DNA of 64,000 nucleotides from Ischnura elegans. Its lineage: Eukaryota > Arthropoda > Insecta > Odonata > Coenagrionidae. The first letter of the stretch is position 1, and every line of letters begins with the position of its first letter. The stretch is taken from assembly GCF_921293095.1 (NCBI RefSeq), contig NC_060251.1, positions 99,496,566 through 99,560,565 on the forward strand, in the 5' to 3' direction. This document shows positions 50,078-62,624 of the stretch, piece by piece. Position numbers and translations under genes: made by a program. The notes under the pieces were generated by a model that searched no databases, had not been told where the DNA came from, and saw nothing but the letters and a program-made list of their open reading frames with translations.

Positions 50078-50754
50078 CAATAGGGTAGTTTCCTTCATCA
50101 AAGAAAACGAAAGTCATTGATTGCGATTCGTTACCCACCATTACTGTATTCATAATATACAAATTATTTCGTTTTAGAAATATCGGTTTAGACGAATGGC
50201 AATGGTCCATTTTTATCCTCATTTGAAAAGGGCCAGATTGGCGCCCATGCGATGCCACTCCACGTGACGTCACAGGGACCTAGTTTCTATACGAGTAGAT
50301 AGGAGTTATACGTCGTCTGAGGTTACCAATGCATGCATGAGGCGCAGAGCTCAGGGAAACATGCCTTAATAATCACTTATTAAAACTGGCTAAGGTCGGA
50401 AAGTTTTCTTCATTTGATAAGGTATTAATAATCCTTATTTAAGCCAAGCGCTACCAGCCAGCAGGGTACTCAGCTACCCACTAGCAGCCTGCGTCGTATC
50501 AGCGCTCAACTCGCCTCAAGGTCACCTCACAAGGCGGCAGTGGGAACCAGAAATACGCCACACGGAGAGATTTCCCGACATTCATACTTACGCGTCGCGT
50601 TTTCGCGCGCTAGAAAATTTTCACTTTTCATTTAATCGCGAAAAATAGATATCGTCATTTAAAAATCTAAAATCGTGAAATACGTACTCCAGGAGTAATA
50701 AAACTAAATCTTTCGATTTAGGCAATAAAAAAATAATAGGAAACCACCCTATTG
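50078..50754 (+). mobile_element. 677-bp repeat element carrying a CRE, copy 1
   Basis: The ends CAATAGGGTAGTTTCC and GGAAACCACCCTATTG are inverted. The interior is matched, in reverse complement, by 58315-58955. Both copies keep CACTCCACGTGACGTCACAG-like sequence with the palindrome TGACGTCA (here at about 50265-50272). The open frames it contains differ between copies, so it is probably non-coding. Confidence 0.75.
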
Positions 50755-51030
50755 AATAGCCATTTTGTCGCAACTTTTAGATAAACGTCGCATCAAATTC
50801 TTGGAAATTCCCTCGCGATCGTAGTTATGAGGGTTTGTCCAACTGCTATGCTTCGCCTTTCGCAGAGGAGAACATAAGTCCTGGGATAATCCTTACATTT
50901 ACGAAAGCGCTGGGCTTTTAGTGGGAAGAGCATTAATTAGCTGCGACTATATCCAAAGAATTAGTCAAAGCAATCTATTAATTTTCAAAGTATTCTCATT
51001 GCAAAAATTCTCAAATTTTCATTTATCGCA

Positions 51031-51859
51031 GTGGCGGATACAGATGGGGGGCGCAGGGGGCGCGCGTCCCCCCTTTTCGGGGTCACCCGTGTTGCCAAAC
51101 ATAGAATAACCATAATTGTAACTTTTTTATACCATAAGATGGCATTGTCTTGAATATGATCAAGCTATTTGATCGTTGGATTATTCTTCCTCATAGGATA
51201 ATCCTCTAAAATCGCTGGCACAGTAATGGCCTGGTTTCGCTAGTGTGTGGGCCCTTTTCGCTTCCATAGCGTTCAGATGTTTTTCCCCGTCCCGTCCCTT
51301 CCAACCCTTTCCCTACCCCAGAGACGTCGTTGGGCTCCTATCGCGGCGGCGCCTTTTCCTTTTTCCTTCCTGTCCCCCCCCTCCCCGGATGATCGGGCGT
51401 ATCAGCAGGATTGCTGGGTCCCGGACCCGGTGTGTTGTACCCCCGCAGGGCTCCCCTGAGCGTCCATTATTTCTTGTCTTGAATATGCATCCAACAATTT
51501 CATCGATAGATTTTTCTCTTTAATAGGAAAATCCTCCAAAATCGTTGGCACATTAATGGCTGGTGCCGGGTTTCGCTAGTCAGTGGGCCCTTTCCGCTTC
51601 TATAGTGGCGAGGGTGTACCCCGTCCCTCCATTCCAACCCTATCCCTGTCCCACAGGCGTCGTCGGGCTCCTATCGCGCTCCTTCCTTTTTCCTTCCCAT
51701 CCAAACCCCTCCCCGAGAGCGCGGGCGTATAAGTCTCTGACTTGGTTAAGTTAAAAATTTCTGAAGCTCTGCATATGACTTAATTATTTTTTATTACGAT
51801 AAAAGTAAAGGTAACTCAAGATATCTTTTGCGCCCCCCCTTGAGATTTCTCTGCATCCG
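51031..51859. mobile_element. 829-bp MITE with internal direct duplication
   Basis: TTATCGCA lies on both sides (51023-51030 and 51860-51867), an exact 8-bp duplication. The left GTGGCGGATACAG and right CTGCATCCG are partly inverted. Inside, about 51205-51500 and 51535-51730 are diverged direct repeats sharing GGGCTCCTATCGCG and CTTTTTCCTTCC words. It is GC-richer than the flanks. The open frames are not convincing. Confidence 0.65.
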
Positions 51860-52089
51860 TTATCGCACAGCGCACCCCCTTCGTCATCTTTCATAAAATC
51901 CGTGATAGAACCTCTAATAGCTTCCTTTCCTACCCAATATCCTTAATCAACACCCGGGTCACTATTATATTCACGATTGCCCAGAGCCTCATTTACGATA
52001 ACGCACGAGCCACTTTAAGTAAGGTACCTACCCTTTCCCAAGCAATATGGAGAAAATCAAACGTGATCACCTTTCGCCGTAAATGCAGC

Positions 52090-52393
52090 TAATTCTGTAT
52101 GCTATGATACTATTGCAGCAACTGTATGTATCAAATCCTAGGCAGCGATATTGGGTGGATTTGAAGAAAGTAATGCGTTATTTCAAACAAACTCGTGATT
52201 CGCCATTAAATATTTGTGCCAGTGGAGGTTTTAAACTGAAAGGCTACGATTTTGGGGAGATTGGGGAGGTGTAGAAAATCAACAAGTGCAATTTTTCAGT
52301 TGAGAAATAGCGCAATTTCCTGGTCCAGTAGGTCAATTTGGTTTTCTACAGAAGCTGATTATATTTCAACAGCTTGGAAGCTCATGCCTATAC
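52090..52393 (+). mobile_element. Copia retrotransposon relic (RNase H region)
   Basis: The frames resemble the C-terminal Copia pol region: SNPRQRYWVDLKKVMRYFKQ, then an ISWSSRS...EADYIS-like stretch. It is a short fossil with several breaks, without LTRs, cut on the right by the MITE at 52394-52677, which is therefore younger. Confidence 0.7.
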
Positions 52394-52677
52394 GCAAAGG
52401 CGGATTTGGGGAGTGGAGAGGGGACACGGGGGAGCGTGACCCCCCAAAGATGATTAAAAATAGAAAAGATATTTAATATGGCTATCATTACATTTGTTTT
52501 ATACATATATTAAGGAGCCTCTACCTTTTGATTTCATATTAATAACTTTCATATCAAAATAAAGAGAATATTTCGCATAGTAATAAGTGTGTGTTGTTTT
52601 TAATCTCAAGTATATGAAGACCGTTTTCCTGTCAGGACCTTATGTCCCCCAGAAAAATAATCCTGGACCCAGCCTTG
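52394..52677. mobile_element. 284-bp MITE inserted at the Copia relic
   Basis: CAAAGGCGGATTTGGG and CCTGGACCCAGCCTTG are inverted termini. The flanks CCTATACG and CCTAACCA share 5 of 8 positions. It shares its interior (TTTCATATTAATAACTTTC) with 42150-42370. Confidence 0.6.
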
Positions 52678-54227
52678 CCTAACCAGCAATTATATTTTGA
52701 GAGCCATAAAAGAAATAGCCGATTGTGAATAATATTAGAGACTAAAAGATTTAGGATTCTGGGTAAAATCCGTATGTACTTAGCTGAGCACTCAGCACAA
52801 CTGTGTTACCTAGACCCTTAACCTGCTTCTGCGTCCCATCTCTTTATCTGGACTTTTCCTACCGATGCTGGTTTTCCCACTCCATTGTGTCAAGGGCGTA
52901 CCCAGGATCATAACTAGAAAGATTTCTTTCTTAGACATATATATGGAAGAACTCTTAAGACTTATGTTACACTTGAAAATGTTGTTTGTAGCAAAAAAAC
53001 GCGTAGTGTCAAAAATAAAACTCAGTGGAAATGTTGCAACGTCCAATTTTACTAATCTTCTTCACCGTTTCTTTCTTGAACTATCCAAGATTCTTGCCCA
53101 TTGCTCTTCCTCTGGGGACTTTCCCGTCAATTTTTTTATTTCTCACGTAAAACTCAGTGGAAGTATTGCAATGTCCAATTTTACTTATATTAAGAACTTC
53201 CACCACATCGTGTCAAACATTATAAAAGGTGAAAAAAAGAATTTTCAAAAAATACATAAAATATAGATAAAGTTGAAACCTTTCGCTGCATCCCAAATCC
53301 CAAAACACTATACCACTTCTCTCACAGAATAAGTTGACTGATTTGACGGCGTAGAATTAAGTGATGTCGGAGAATGAATTGATCCTGCTAGAGGAGAAGA
53401 AACTGCTCGCAACTGCTGTATCCTCTCCAGAATGTTCAATACCTCGATTTGGGAGTTAACTGTTTCCCCATCCTTGAGGTTATGCATGCTTGGTAGAGTT
53501 CCTTTAAAAAAGTTTAAATTACAAGGCTCCTCTTTTCCTCAGGCTCCACTTTTATGTCCATGTAGGATTATAAAAAAAGGATCACCGAGTTACCTCGAGA
53601 TATTTACACCACATATGCAACAAAACCTATAGAGAGTGATACCAAAAGGAGAAAGCGACCACCCGCGACGCCGAAATTAAGATCGATTTTTCGAACCTGC
53701 GGCACAGTTCGGAGCTTTCAGCTGTCCACAGGGAATACCGTGCTCGACGGACGTTGGAAAGTGAATTTTTTGCAAGTTAATTACGTATAAGATATAATTT
53801 ATTTAGTGCCACCTTCAATTTACATTTCATATAACCTAATTTCTTCGTTATAATTATCGATATTTATCGTCGATACGATAAAAATTGTAGGACTGTTTTT
53901 CGTCGAAATTTTGTGTTTATTTGGGATTATAAGAAAAGGATCACCGTGCTATCTCAAAATATTTACATTAAATTACATCAAACGTTTTAGAGTGTCCATC
54001 AAAAGAAATCAAATACGACCATTAGAATCAACTAAAAATAAAAATCGATGTTTTTGCCGCGCGCGCAGTCCGCGGCAGCTCCCCGATTGTATGGAATGTC
54101 TAGACTCGGTGTAATTTACAATTGATATGTACATAAAGTCATATAGACTATTTTTGCGTACATCGTTAGTCTTATTATTTACTTAATAGAATACACATAT
54201 TTTAGCCTTTTTTCTCTATTTCTCCAT
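52678..54227. other. Repeat debris, no gene
   Basis: A solo MITE end CAAGGGCGTACCCAGGATCA lies near 52890. A direct repeat with AACTCAGTGGAAATGTTGCA at about 53021 recurs at about 53151. A pair of related stretches with ATAAAAAAAGGATCACCGAG and a near copy lie at 53571 and 53931. No protein is recognised. Confidence 0.4.
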
Positions 54228-54231
54228 TTAA

Positions 54232-57090
54232 CCCTAGAACGACGGACTGGGTCCAATGGACCCAGTTGGTAGTTTTAAAAGTTTATAATTCTATCAAAAA
54301 TGCACGAAACTGATTTTGATGCCGTGACTTTTCCTAAATGTATGTTCTCTATAACATAGCAAGAAATAACTAGAATAGGCTCATGATATTTGATAGTATA
54401 CTACAAAGTTACATAGTAGACGGACTGGGTCCATTGGACCCAGTCGACTATTTTCAATGCTATGGGTAATTCATTTCAACTTATCAGCAATTTTCTTATT
54501 TACTTTGTATTTTTGTGAGATTCAATGTGTATGGAGTTATAAAAAAAGTTGTAGGCAATACTAATTACCAATTAGTGGGCAATTTTTATGGATTGGCTTG
54601 AAGCCTTTCATGTGCTCTTACAACGTCACATTTAGAGAGATACGGTCAGAAACATGTACCCACATCGTTTTGTAATGGGTAGTATTTGCAACTTTCTCTG
54701 GTTTGACGCATACACAGTGTGAATTATCTACATTCAGTCCCATAATCTGCCAGTTTTATATGTGAGACCGTTCATCTAACGTCTGAGGTGATTTCGTGGT
54801 GGTTAGTCAGAAGTTACGCTCGCAAGCTGGAGTGGTCTTGCTGCCTGCCGACATATGCTGTTATTCCAACTACCTAACTGAAGACATTGAAGAATTTGAA
54901 TTCCATCATTACATTTTGATGCCGCACATGATAAGTACAAATCTTTATGGGTTATATAAAAGATTATATTCTTTCATTCTAATGCACTACTTCTGTATTT
55001 ACCTCATTTACCAAATCGTTTACTCCTCAGATGGATTAGTTAGATGAAGTGGTGTATTGATTTTCATCTACTATGATATACAGCAATTTCATTATTCCTA
55101 TCTTTACAGGATGCTTAGTGGCACCAAATTTTGTGTAGTGAGGTATTGATGTGACTGAATTCAAAGAGTGACTATTGATTTACTGTGTAGTTGAGGAGCT
55201 AAGAAATCGGCGTCACCCTTTGGATATTACAGTCAAAATAACTATCAAGATATTTTTGAGGTAATAATAAAAATAGCATTTTTTATAATCATTATAAAAA
55301 TTAGTTGTTCTAGTAAAATTATTGAGCTCTATTGAATGGGTTGAATTGGTTGATGATATCAGAAACATAATACAAAACAGTGCTTTGCTAATATTTACCT
55401 CAATTCACAACTAAGGAGTAGCACCAGCAATAATATCTTCCATTTATATCTAACTAAAGTTTGGAATGAAAAATAGATAAATTTCATGGTCACTTTATTC
55501 ACAGGCTTGCTAATAGGGACACACATTTGGAGTAGATTCATCTAAAGATTGCAGAAGGACATGTTCAGCATCTCAACATACTGCGCTGACAGGAGGAGGG
55601 TAGTAGTGACTCTGGTGGAGATGAAGCCTAAAATGTTGAATGAGGATGGAGTAAAACTGAACCGTGGGCGATTTTTCTTCATCTTGCTGAGAAGATGATA
55701 GAATTACAAAAATGGGGAATTCCTACCGGGAGACAATTTTTATTTCACGCAATCTGAAAGAGGAGTGGTAAAAAAAATCCCATGCCACTAAAAAGAGTAA
55801 AATGCGAAGGCATAATATTTTTGCGCCATATCCTGTACGCCGTGCGGAATTTTTGTTCTGTCTTCTGCTCTTTTGCTAATTTTGCGTCCTAACATCTTTG
55901 ATATTGTTAGAAAATGGACCACCATTGAAAGGCATATAGTTTTTCAAGCTTTGTAGAATGAAAACGATGACTTTGTAATAAATAAGGTTCTGAGATTGCT
56001 AATATTTATCGTTTTTACAAGTCAAAAATGAAACTTTTTTACAACTTTGGAGTAAACTAGACAGGCAACCAATATTCAACAGTATTATAGGGAGGGATAG
56101 AGTCAAAACATTACTGCGGGTATTTCGCTTTGATGATGCGCCAGAAATGAGGAAAAGCAAAGTCAAAGTAAGTTGCAGACAATTAGAGAGATAGTTGATG
56201 GGCGCAATGAATATTGGAAATATGAATTTGTGCCACGATCCTGCATGACAGTTGACAAACGGTTATTGATGCCCGTGGGCGCTGTACCGTACTTTAGACA
56301 GGTTGTTTCATCGAAACCAGAAAAGTATGGAATTAAAATTTTGAATAAAATTAAAAATTTGGCTGCAAGTGGTAGTAATGATTCATACAAGTGGAATATC
56401 CAACTTTACACAGGTAGAGACTCTAATAAATGTCGAGAGGTCAATCAAGAGAAAATATTAGTTACAGGTATTTTTGAGGGACTAATCAGCCAGAAACATA
56501 ATATGTGAAGTAGGCCGTCAACTACTTTCCAAAGGTTTAGTGATTGTAGAGATCATGAGGTAAAATAAACGAGGAATTCTACCCGATCTCACGTCTATAA
56601 ATGCCATACAGCCTACAGGGTTTCCTAAAAAGTGGTATCACATGAATCTCATAGAATCGAAGAAAAATCAACTATCGGAAGAATTGACATCATGAAAAAG
56701 AAAATGTGACACACTCCTTGACAACCTTAGCAACCTAGGAAATTAAGTGTCTTAATTGCAACTACAAAAAGGATAGAAAGACACGCTTATCCTCTTCACG
56801 ATGTGCACTAAATATATGCCAAAAGCATTCAGAAATTTTATGCAAACAGTGCTTGTAGTAGCATATCAGAAGGAATACTATTATACTTTGCTGCAGCAAT
56901 AGCTTCCAAAAAAATTATTCAATAGCAATAAGGACGTGAATAATTACGTTGAGGAAGTAAATAAGATGAAAACCATCACTTAACTCAGCCTAAATTCATC
57001 ATAAACTGGTAATATTGTGGAAAAAAGTTTAAGGGTCCATTGGACCCAGTCAGGCTACTATGCGACAATTTTTTTTCAGTCTTCCTAGGG
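54232..57090 (+). mobile_element. piggyBac transposon, complete ends, decayed transposase
   Basis: The ends are CCCTAGAACGACGG and the inverse of CCCTAGGAAGACTG, with TTAA on both sides (54228-54231 and 57091-57094): the exact target rule of piggyBac. Palindromes built on GGGTCCATTGGACCC lie just inside the left end (about 54249 and 54428) and near the right end (about 57030). The middle keeps pieces of the transposase: IIGRDRVKTLLRVFRFDDAP (about 56080-56140) and CMTVDKRLLMPVGAVPYFRQ with SKPEKYGIKI (about 56245-56340). The protein is interrupted by many stops and frame changes, so the copy is inactive. At 2859 bp it is close to the usual full length. Confidence 0.88.
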
Positions 57091-57279
57091 TTAAATAAAT
57101 GATTAGCTCTAGATAGGTTGATAGCTGTTGGACATATCGCACACGTAATTGCATGACTTGGATTTGGTAGAAAAGCGTCAACGTCCACTACAAAATCTCC
57201 CATCTCGCTCAAAAACACAATTTAAAATATGGGAACGATGAAATATTATTCATGTCCGCATTTCTTCGCCGATCACGCT

Positions 57280-57560
57280 ACTCTGAATTCTATAGAACTA
57301 CGCGGCGGACCGCATAAGTCGACGCGTCTGAACAGTCCAATACACCACAGTGTTTATTTCACGCCGTGGACGGCGTACGCCGGGCCGGATTGAAATGGGA
57401 GCCGTGGATACCACGGCGGCCGTCCACGGCGTCGTGTCGTCCACGGCGTGATTTTACTCGTCTGAAGACACCCATTGCTAACTATGGTTATTTAAAGGCA
57501 TTGTGCCGTGGACGGCGGCCGGCGAAAAGCCGTCACGTCTGAAAGGGGCCTGGTGGTAAT
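57280..57560. repeat. GC-rich palindromic repeat, possible DNA transposon
   Basis: The word GCCGTGGACGGC and its relatives occur at least four times in both orientations between 57363 and 57520. The left GACGCGTCTGAACAG and right GACGGC-like ACGTCTGAAAGGGGCCTG suggest inverted ends of a DNA element. No clear target duplication. Confidence 0.45.
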
Positions 57561-57598
57561 AAAACGAGCTTGGAGTAAAAAGAAATGAAGGGCAGAAA

Positions 57599-57720
57599 CA
57601 AGGGCGTACGCAGCATCAAAAATAGAGGGGGGCAAGCCGTGCTCGTTCAAGTTGTGACGCAGAAAAGTTAAACATTACTTTTGCTTTTAGGGGGGCTGCC
57701 CCCCGCTGGGTACGCCCAGG
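57599..57720. mobile_element. 122-bp MITE, abutting a second MITE
   Basis: CAAGGGCGTACGCAG and CTGGGTACGCCCAGG are inverted. The flanks GGCAGAAA and GGCTGAAG agree at 6 of 8. Its right flank is also the left target copy of the next element. Confidence 0.6.
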
Positions 57721-57728
57721 GGCTGAAG

Positions 57729-57940
57729 CATAGGTGGATCTAGGAGGGCTGGGGGCACGGGGGAACGTGCCTCCCCCTAGACCCTTAAAAAATATGCAAG
57801 GTTTTTAATACGGTCCCATTACGATTGCGTTCGCTTTGCATTACGAGCTATCCTTGTGCCCCCCTCAGAAATAAATCCTGGATACGGCCTTGCTTGTGCC
57901 CCCCCCCCCCCCCCGGAAAGAAATCCTTGATCCGCCCCTG
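57729..57940. mobile_element. 212-bp hAT MITE with exact 8-bp target duplication
   Basis: CATAGGTGGATC and GATCCGCCCCTG are inverted. GGCTGAAG is duplicated exactly at 57721-57728 and 57941-57948. It inserted directly beside the element at 57599-57720. It is related to 3004-3117. Confidence 0.8.
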
Positions 57941-58314
57941 GGCTGAAGTATACCAATATTAAGATTGAAATATTATTTAAGATCTTAGATTCCCCCGGCG
58001 TATCAAGTGCAGAAAGGTTTATTGGGTTTTCCACCGGGTAAGAGAAGATCCACATGGATGAAAGCTTCTCGAGTTTCCAACCGGGCTAGGGTCACAGACA
58101 CCCGAGAAAATTTCATCCATGCTATTCACCGGGAAAAGCTCAGATTATTCAGAATATCCTCATGACCGTTACAAAAGATCCCTGTAGGTGAAGAGCAAGC
58201 CGCTTTTCGAAACATCGGGTGACATATACCCAATTACCCGGTGGAAAACCCGAGAAAATGTTTTGCAATTGAAATACTATGTAGGTACGCAAACGCGCCA
58301 TACCCTTGAAATCC

Positions 58315-58955
58315 CAAATATGATGGTTTCATATTATTTTTTATTGCCTAAATTGAATGATTATTACTCCTGGAGTACGCATTTCACGCTTTTAGATTTT
58401 TAAATGACGATAACTATTTTTCGCGTAAAAATGAAAAGTGAAAATTTTAAAGCGTGCGAAAACGCGACGGCTAAGTATGAATGTTGGGTAAACTCCGCGA
58501 GACATCATTCTGGTTCCCGCTGCCGCAAGTGAGGTGACCTTGGGGCGAGGGTATGTGCTTTGCTGCGATGCAGGCTGCTAGCAGGTAACAGAGTACCCTG
58601 CCAGCGGGTAGGGTTTGGCTTAAATAAGGATTATAAATAACTTATCAAACGAAGGAACCTTTCCGACCATAGGCAGTTTTAATATGTGATTATTAAGACA
58701 TGTTTCCCTGAGCTCCCTCCTTCATGCTTGCATTGGTTATCTCAGATGATGTATGAATAGGTCCCTGTGACGTCATGTGGAGTGGCATCGCATGGGCGCC
58801 AATCTGGCCTTTTTCAAATGCGGTTAAAATTGACCATTGTCATTCGTCTAAACAGGGATTTGTAAAACCAAATAACTTGTATATTATGAATACTCTGATG
58901 GTGGGTAACGAATCAATGCTTTTGGTTTTCTTTGATGAAGGAAACTACCCTATAA
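58315..58955 (-). mobile_element. 641-bp repeat element carrying a CRE, copy 2
   Basis: This is the reverse complement of the element at 50078-50754 with scattered differences. Both share ATTACTCCTGGAGTACG, the CCTGCCAGC/GCTGGCAGG-type region and GGTCCCTGTGACGTCATGTG. Its left end is more diverged (ATGGTTTCATATTATT) than its right end (GGAAACTACCCTATAA). Confidence 0.72.
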
Positions 58956-61900
58956 TGCGATAAGCTCCGTGAACGGACGCACGGCAACTCGGCTTCGAAT
59001 TCCTGGAGAGACGCGAAGTGGAGATTTGAGTGGAAAAGCTACGTCAAACCAATCTTAGGATCCTAAGATTTCGTTTTTTCTCGGCGAATTATTTAAATAA
59101 ATAATTATCGGGTTACTTGCCGAGAGTTTTTTAAATTTTATTATGTAAAATAATCTCACTCGGCTATTAACCAGGTAATTATTTATCACTCTTAGGATTT
59201 TTGATCAGTGATGATAATGATAGATAATGCTTCTTGCTGTCTCAAAAAGTCTTCCATCATTTTTAAAATCCCAGTTTTGTTTAGATGATTAAAAATTTAT
59301 TATTTTATCCACGAAATATCGCCATCTACTCTTTGAGCTGGTTCTACGAGGAGGTGGAAGATCGATAAGCTATGAGTGTTGGGGGAAAGTGAAACAGTCC
59401 CGACATTGAGGAAGGACATTACGGCCGACTGATGTCCAAGTGAGGAAATCGATCGCTTTCATTCCTGACCCACATTTTCAGTGCAGTTCACGGCGCCCTC
59501 TTCGGGATGTGGGGATGGGGCGGAAGGAGGGGAGAGGGAGGGAAGGGGCCTTGCGGAGCTGGCGTGGGAGGAGGCGGGAAGGGATTTTTGATCAAAGGGA
59601 ACCTGCAGATTGAGGTGGATATTACCGACGCACAGTGGGCGGAAATCGGAAAAAGCCGGACAAAATTACAAAATGGCTTTTTTTGAGTTATAAACTTGAA
59701 ACTTTGCAATTATACTCAAAAATGATTGAAATTTATGGATATGTACTTCATTTGACATAGATCCCACCCGTTACTGAGATACAGAGGCTCAAACGTGAAC
59801 AAATTTCCATAAAAACACCCGTCTTCAATTTTCTCTGAAAATCTTCCAAAGTAAGTAGATGGTGAAGTTATGGGTGGATTCTTGCGGAATAAAAAAACCA
59901 CATTATCTGTTGGCATAGGGTTTTTTCTTTAATTTGCCGTAATCTTAAAGAATATCATCGATAAATTGTTACCTTGCAGTTACAAAATGGCGGACACTGT
60001 TTTTCGGCAAAGTTTTACATTTAGGTAGAGTTTCAAATGAGTTTTCGGCAAAGTCACGCGGAGTAACTTATATGAGAGCATTCTTTGAAGATTTCTTGAG
60101 GTGCTTATACAGTTATCTTTAAAATAAGTTTGCGTCGCCGGAAATTACATCGATTTTTCGATCGCGCGGCAGGGTTTGTCTCCGCGCGTTGGGAGTTGGA
60201 TTAGCCGCGACGCGGTAAGTTTATTTGAAGCTTTATGGGTTTTAACGCTCAGCATTCACCGTTTTTATGTTTTGCTTCAAGACACCGATTCTCAAATGGT
60301 CTATGGTGAAGACGTTGGAGGTTTTTCAGCCGAGGTAAGTGCACGTTTCATTGAAGTTCATTTCGTTTTCTTTGGATACGATCGAAGACCATGCTTCTAT
60401 TAAAAGCGTTCAAATCTCGAAAAAGTGAGTTGTTTTCCTGGGACTCATACAAAAAGACCTACCAGAAAGACCCCAGCTGGGACTCTTATACCTTCTTTAC
60501 TCTCCGCACCCCGACCCCCGGGATTCTACTGCGAAAACGGTCGTTTTATGACACCTGATATGACATATGATGATATCCTCTGAAAGCGGTGAGGCATAGT
60601 AGGCTTAAATCGAAAAAAGCTGGACAAAACGTCAAAAATATTTTTTTTAGAAAGGAAGTTGAAAAATTGCACGGTTGTTGGCAATACATTATTACATGTT
60701 TTGACTAAAACCATTTTTCATAAGTCACTTTTTCAAAAAATAGGCATAGCCTCGAATTTGATCCAATTTCGTAATTAGAAACCTGGATCAATAGCTGAGT
60801 ACTTAAAAATTATACGACATCCATTGAGTAATAAATTTAAACAGTGGCACAGAGAATGCATATAATTTATTTCTATTCGTAAGTTAACGCACGTTAAGGT
60901 GTTGGCTTCTCATCCTAGGGGTCCGAATTCAAATACCGGTGAAGGTGGAGATTTTTCCAATATTTCCCGGTGCCTGCTAGAGTACTTAGATGAAGGCACT
61001 TGGAGCACAGCACTGCTTTCGTCGGACGGTGTTACAAGTAATAAAACAATTACCATGGATACTACCGTGATAATGTAATCTTACCTTTCCCTCTCAACTC
61101 TTGCTGCTCATGTGGGGTTAAGTTTTAGCTTTCTTTTTTATTGCATTGACTTCATTACATTATTACATCATTACATTATTACATTTAATCTGCTTGAATC
61201 AAGGAAGTGCATCTGGTGGCTGGTTTCAAAATGTTTTTGTTGTAAATTATAACATAAACATGAATTATTACTTAATAATGTGTAACAGCAAACAATATAT
61301 CAATTCTGTGTCAAGGAAATGGATATGCCCCAAAATTGAGCATTGAACACCGTCTCTCATTTAGAAAATTATAATTCACACAGCAAGGTCCTCATCTTAG
61401 GATATATACCTCCTCAAGCCTTTTCAATGAATCGATATCATGAATACTCCTCTTCCGTGATGGCTTGTGATCTGACATTCGTCCGAGACGTCAGCGAAAA
61501 CCACAAATAAAACGCCGTGTACTCATCAGGGACGGTTATTGGTGGATGCGAAGTGCCCGCTGAGTTGCCATGCGACGCTGTCTTCGAGTCTCGTCGCCAT
61601 TGCTGTCGTAGCCCATGTCATGGTGATGCTGTTTTGTGAGGTGATGTAGTTTAATTAATTGGAATTAGTATGCTACATTATGAGATTTTTACCCTTCAAA
61701 AACTCGTCCTTTTAAAATAGCCAAGCCTCTCAGACTCAGACAGACAAAAGACTCAGGTCACTGAGGTAATTTACAATATACATTTACTTTCATTGGTGGA
61801 GAAAAGGTCCCACTAGTTCTCTTAAGATATTTTCATCGCCACGACAATTGTTTGGTAGTCACACGAACATTTTCATGAAATAATTCATAATTTATTTGGC

Positions 61901-62090
61901 GATAGATGCTCTCAAAGAAAAGGTTTAGTGATTTGAGAAGTTCAGATGGACACAATGCTTCTGAAGGAGGGTAGAAGGAGATAAATGCATGGTGCGTAAA
62001 GGGCGCCTTATTGATAGTTGGAATTTTAAGTATTTCATTGATTTTGCCCAGGTGAGGAAGAAATTTTATTTCAGAAACACGCGAAAAAAT
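58956..62090. other. No gene; unidentified interspersed repeats
   Basis: The stretch near 59632 (CAGTGGGCGGAAATCGGAAA, then AAGCCGGACAAAATTAC) is echoed near 60593 (GGCTTAAATCGAAAAAAGCT, then GGACAAAACGTC) in the same orientation. A GGAGGGGAGAGGGAGGG low-complexity tract lies at 59520-59590. A tRNA-like stretch (TTCTCATCCTAGGGGTCCGA) near 60905 may be a SINE. ATTACATTATTACATCATTA-type simple repeats are near 61155. No coding frame is supported. Confidence 0.4.
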
Positions 62091-62094
62091 GATG

Positions 62095-62229
62095 TCTACA
62101 TTCTCTTTGGATTTTCACCACGTCAGATCGAAGGTGAACTTTGGACCTGAAGACGCTGACTACAATGTCAGCGAAACTGTTGTCGCCAAAAGCAAACGTA
62201 GGTGGTGAAAACCCAAAGAGAATGCAGAG
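62095..62229. repeat. Stem structure with hammerhead-like core
   Basis: The outer arms TACATTCTCTTTGGATTTTC and GAAAACCCAAAGAGAATGCA pair imperfectly. Between them, 62146-62177 reads CTGAAGACGCTGACTAC, then AATGTCAGCGAAAC: a CUGANGA-stem-GAAA arrangement. It may be a ribozyme remnant of a retroelement, but stems I and III are not shown. Confidence 0.35.
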
Positions 62230-62624
62230 ATTATCTGGTCAACGCTGTAAAAATCTTCGAAATATGCGAAAGAAACTTAACTTCGATGATAATGTGAATG
62301 CTTGAAACACCTTGCTTGAGATTCTAAAATTTGATTTACGTGGAAGAAGGAAAAATGAAATATTACTTCAAACATGTGAAAGGAAGTTTCTCTAAATTTA
62401 AAGGTTACATATCGAGAAGAGCTTAGAAAGTATGGGCGTCAGAGAAGACTATTTGAAATTAGACTTTGTTAGAATGTTTTTTCCTCATCCGTCAGCCTTC
62501 CGATCACCTGCTGATTCCACGAGCACGAGACCGACTTAGCGCTGTCCCCCAGACCGTCGCGAGCCGCGCTCTTCAAGACTTTGGCCACCGATGTCCTCTC
62601 GGCTGGTAGACTCGGAATCCGTAG

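Noticed and set aside
51245-51523. Pro/Phe-rich open frames
   Set aside because: They come from C- and T-rich repeat DNA inside a MITE, and the duplicated copy does not preserve the frame.
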